NCBI RefSeq assembly: GCF_026314945.1
Contig: NZ_CP111121.1
Span: 4,998,017 to 5,062,016, forward strand
Source: Chryseobacterium fluminis
GTDB lineage: Bacteria; Bacteroidota; Bacteroidia; Flavobacteriales; Weeksellaceae
Direction: 5' to 3'
Length of the DNA: 64,000 nt
In this document: piece after piece, positions 62,922-64,000 of the stretch
How the letters are laid out: each line of letters begins with the position of its first letter
Numbering within the stretch: the first letter of the stretch is position 1
The notes under the pieces: model-generated
What the model was told of the DNA's origin: nothing
The model's database searches: none
Seen by the model: the letters and a program-made list of their open reading frames with translations, nothing else
Program-made: the position numbers and the translations under genes

Positions 62922-62950
62922 GTGGCTTTTAATGATTGTTTAGAAAAGGA

Positions 62951-63060
62951 AAATCTCCAGCTTGTAGCTGGAGATTAAAAACACAAATGATGAAAAAAAA
63001 TATTACTAAATATTGAATATATAGTAATTAATCTGTGGTAAATATAATAAAAGGGAATGG
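62951..63060 (+). repeat. Hairpin-containing repeat, copy 2
   Basis: AATCTCCAGC pairs with GCTGGAGATT over TTGTA, followed by ACACAAATGATGAAAAAAAA and TATAGTAATTAATCTGTGGT, matching the unit at 61323 with changes mainly in the stem and loop. Confidence 0.75.
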
Positions 63061-63238
63061 TAAACTTCTCTTTTTTTTCAGGCGAATTAAATTTATTTCA
63101 TTTAGTTTGTAAAACATTATGAAAAAGATGAAATTTAAGAAGTTTCGATTAAAAATATTCGTAATACAAGCTGAATGATTTATAATCTAGATTTTTCAAG
63201 ATTTATGATTACTACAAATTAATTTTACAAAGATAATT

Positions 63239-63565
63239 ATGCGGCCAAATTATACTAAGATATATTATGATTTGCTTCTAGAAAAGCAGCCTGAAAAATT
63301 AAAAGATAAAAAAATTAAATCCCTGATTTCTGATTTGACTACAGCTGAAAAGGTACTAAAATTTAATGAATTGATATTTGGTCCCCAGGGTGAAGACAGC
63401 ATTAATAATCATAAGCTTAGAAGTTACAATAAAGAAACAATTATCAAAATACTGCAATACCAAAAGAAACACAATTTATCTAAAAGATTTACGGCAAAGA
63501 TATATGGATTAAGTCGCACCACAATTCAAAAATGGCATAAAGATTTTGGATATGAAGTTGAATAA
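63239..63565 (+). CDS. Helix-turn-helix protein, 108 aa (copy 2)
   Basis: Nearly identical to the protein at 43076 (for example YTKIYYDLLLEKQPEKLKDK and SLISDLTTAEKVLKFNELIF, then the HTH IIKILQYQKKHNLSKRFTAK with SRTTIQKWHKDFG). Same shared 3' flank of about 95 bp. The few amino-acid changes (K/T, D/Y, AMKYGI/AKIYGL) show it is a diverging duplicate rather than a recent copy. Probably a DNA-binding regulator; target unknown. Confidence 0.65.
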   Translation: MRPNYTKIYYDLLLEKQPEKLKDKKIKSLISDLTTAEKVLKFNELIFGPQGEDSINNHKLRSYNKETIIKILQYQKKHNLSKRFTAKIYGLSRTTIQKWHKDFGYEVE

Positions 63566-63655
63566 ACATTAGTTGTAAAGTTCTCGGAGCAGTATTCCTT
63601 TAATGAGATGAAATTTATATATTTATTTATCATTAAAATAATTATTAACTTTTAA
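63239..63655 (+). repeat. Repeat of HTH gene and 3' flank, copy 2
   Basis: Partner of 43076-43495; similarity extends from the ATG to about TATTAACTTTTAAAT beyond the stop. Confidence 0.75.
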
Positions 63656-64000
63656 ATATGCTTAAAAAAAATATTAATTATTTGCTGCAAAAAAACATTA
63701 GGAAATTAGTGTTACTAAACTAGAAAATACCCTCCCTTATACAAAAGCATTAAGCAAAGATCCAATAGAATTAGAAATTTACATTCTTTATTCTAATTAG
63801 AAAAGATGCTTTAAAAATATCATTTTTATATAGTAGCATACACAGAAAATAACTTCATCAGTTAGGCAGTGTTATCAATTTCTTTATTTGGCTTTTTCCT
63901 TATACCATATTTGATGAGGAATTCCATAATGCAAAGAAATTATATTTTCATTTTTATTTCCAACCTTACAATAGAATGATGCATAATTCTATTATATTAC
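63566..64000. other. Intergenic to window end
   Basis: After the repeat flank (to about 63655) the remaining bases are AT-rich. No complete gene, IS end or RNA was recognised. A gene running beyond the window on the minus strand near 63880-64000 cannot be excluded. Confidence 0.35.

Noticed and set aside
1..64000. CRISPR arrays, tRNA and rRNA genes, prophage structural genes
   Set aside because: I looked for regularly spaced repeats, cloverleaf-like segments and phage modules and saw none; the fibre-like protein at 53985 belongs to the RHS operon.

Overview
The window looks like chromosomal accessory DNA of a low-GC flavobacterium of the Chryseobacterium/Elizabethkingia type (Bacteroidota). 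Support for this: AT-rich intergenic DNA, TAnnTTTG-type -7 boxes, type IX secretion (T9SS) C-terminal sorting domains, lipoproteins, CHASE3 hybrid histidine kinases, SpvB/RHS proteins, and gene families I know from that group (inference; no 16S or tRNA gene was seen).

Layout. 0-2.3 kb: remnants plus a minus-strand pair of small HTH proteins. 2.6-6 kb: a hybrid histidine kinase followed by a broken Hpt gene. 7-10.3 kb: metE behind a cobalamin riboswitch, then an Lrp/AsnC regulator. 11.3-13.8 kb: a surface-glycolipid group (GT9 glycosyltransferase, WaaP-like kinase, PAP2 phosphatase). 15.2-21.6 kb: a signalling cluster (receiver-kinase with a frameshift, 1207-aa hybrid kinase, lone receiver, CheR) without CheB. 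22.5-25.4 kb: unrecognised small genes and a broken IS3 element. 26-35 kb: one intact GAF/PAS kinase inside a belt of decayed genes (lipoprotein, IS5-like element, histidine kinase, alpha/beta hydrolase, secreted protein). 35.2-37 kb: a LytS/LytTR two-component pair. 37.4-39.8 kb: secreted intradiol-dioxygenase-like protein, cupin-like protein and two small genes. 39.9-42.6 kb: a beta-solenoid carbohydrate-binding protein with a T9SS cargo protein. 42.8-45 kb: a pile-up of IS pieces.

The most interesting part is 45-57.3 kb. A minus-strand operon encodes a fibre-like protein, a small T9SS-sorted protein, a 2196-aa secreted SpvB/FG-GAP/RHS protein whose variable C-terminus carries an HExxH (HETAH) zinc-metallopeptidase motif, and, overlapping its stop codon, a lipoprotein that is the obvious immunity candidate. 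A second, decayed RHS tip with a different C-terminus lies beyond an intact IS3 element at 57.05-57.32 kb. On the other side an IS3 element abuts a 5'-truncated XseA-like/coiled-coil/transmembrane protein.

57.6-61 kb holds a surface-protein cluster (SdrD-like/cadherin-like protein, small secreted protein, 181-aa secreted protein). The last of these is duplicated with its regulatory DNA at 33.8 kb. 61.7-62.9 kb encodes a tandem NUMOD4-type protein between two copies of a hairpin-containing repeat, and 63.2 kb repeats the HTH gene seen at 43.1 kb.

Domain calls rest on reading motifs by eye. No database search was possible.
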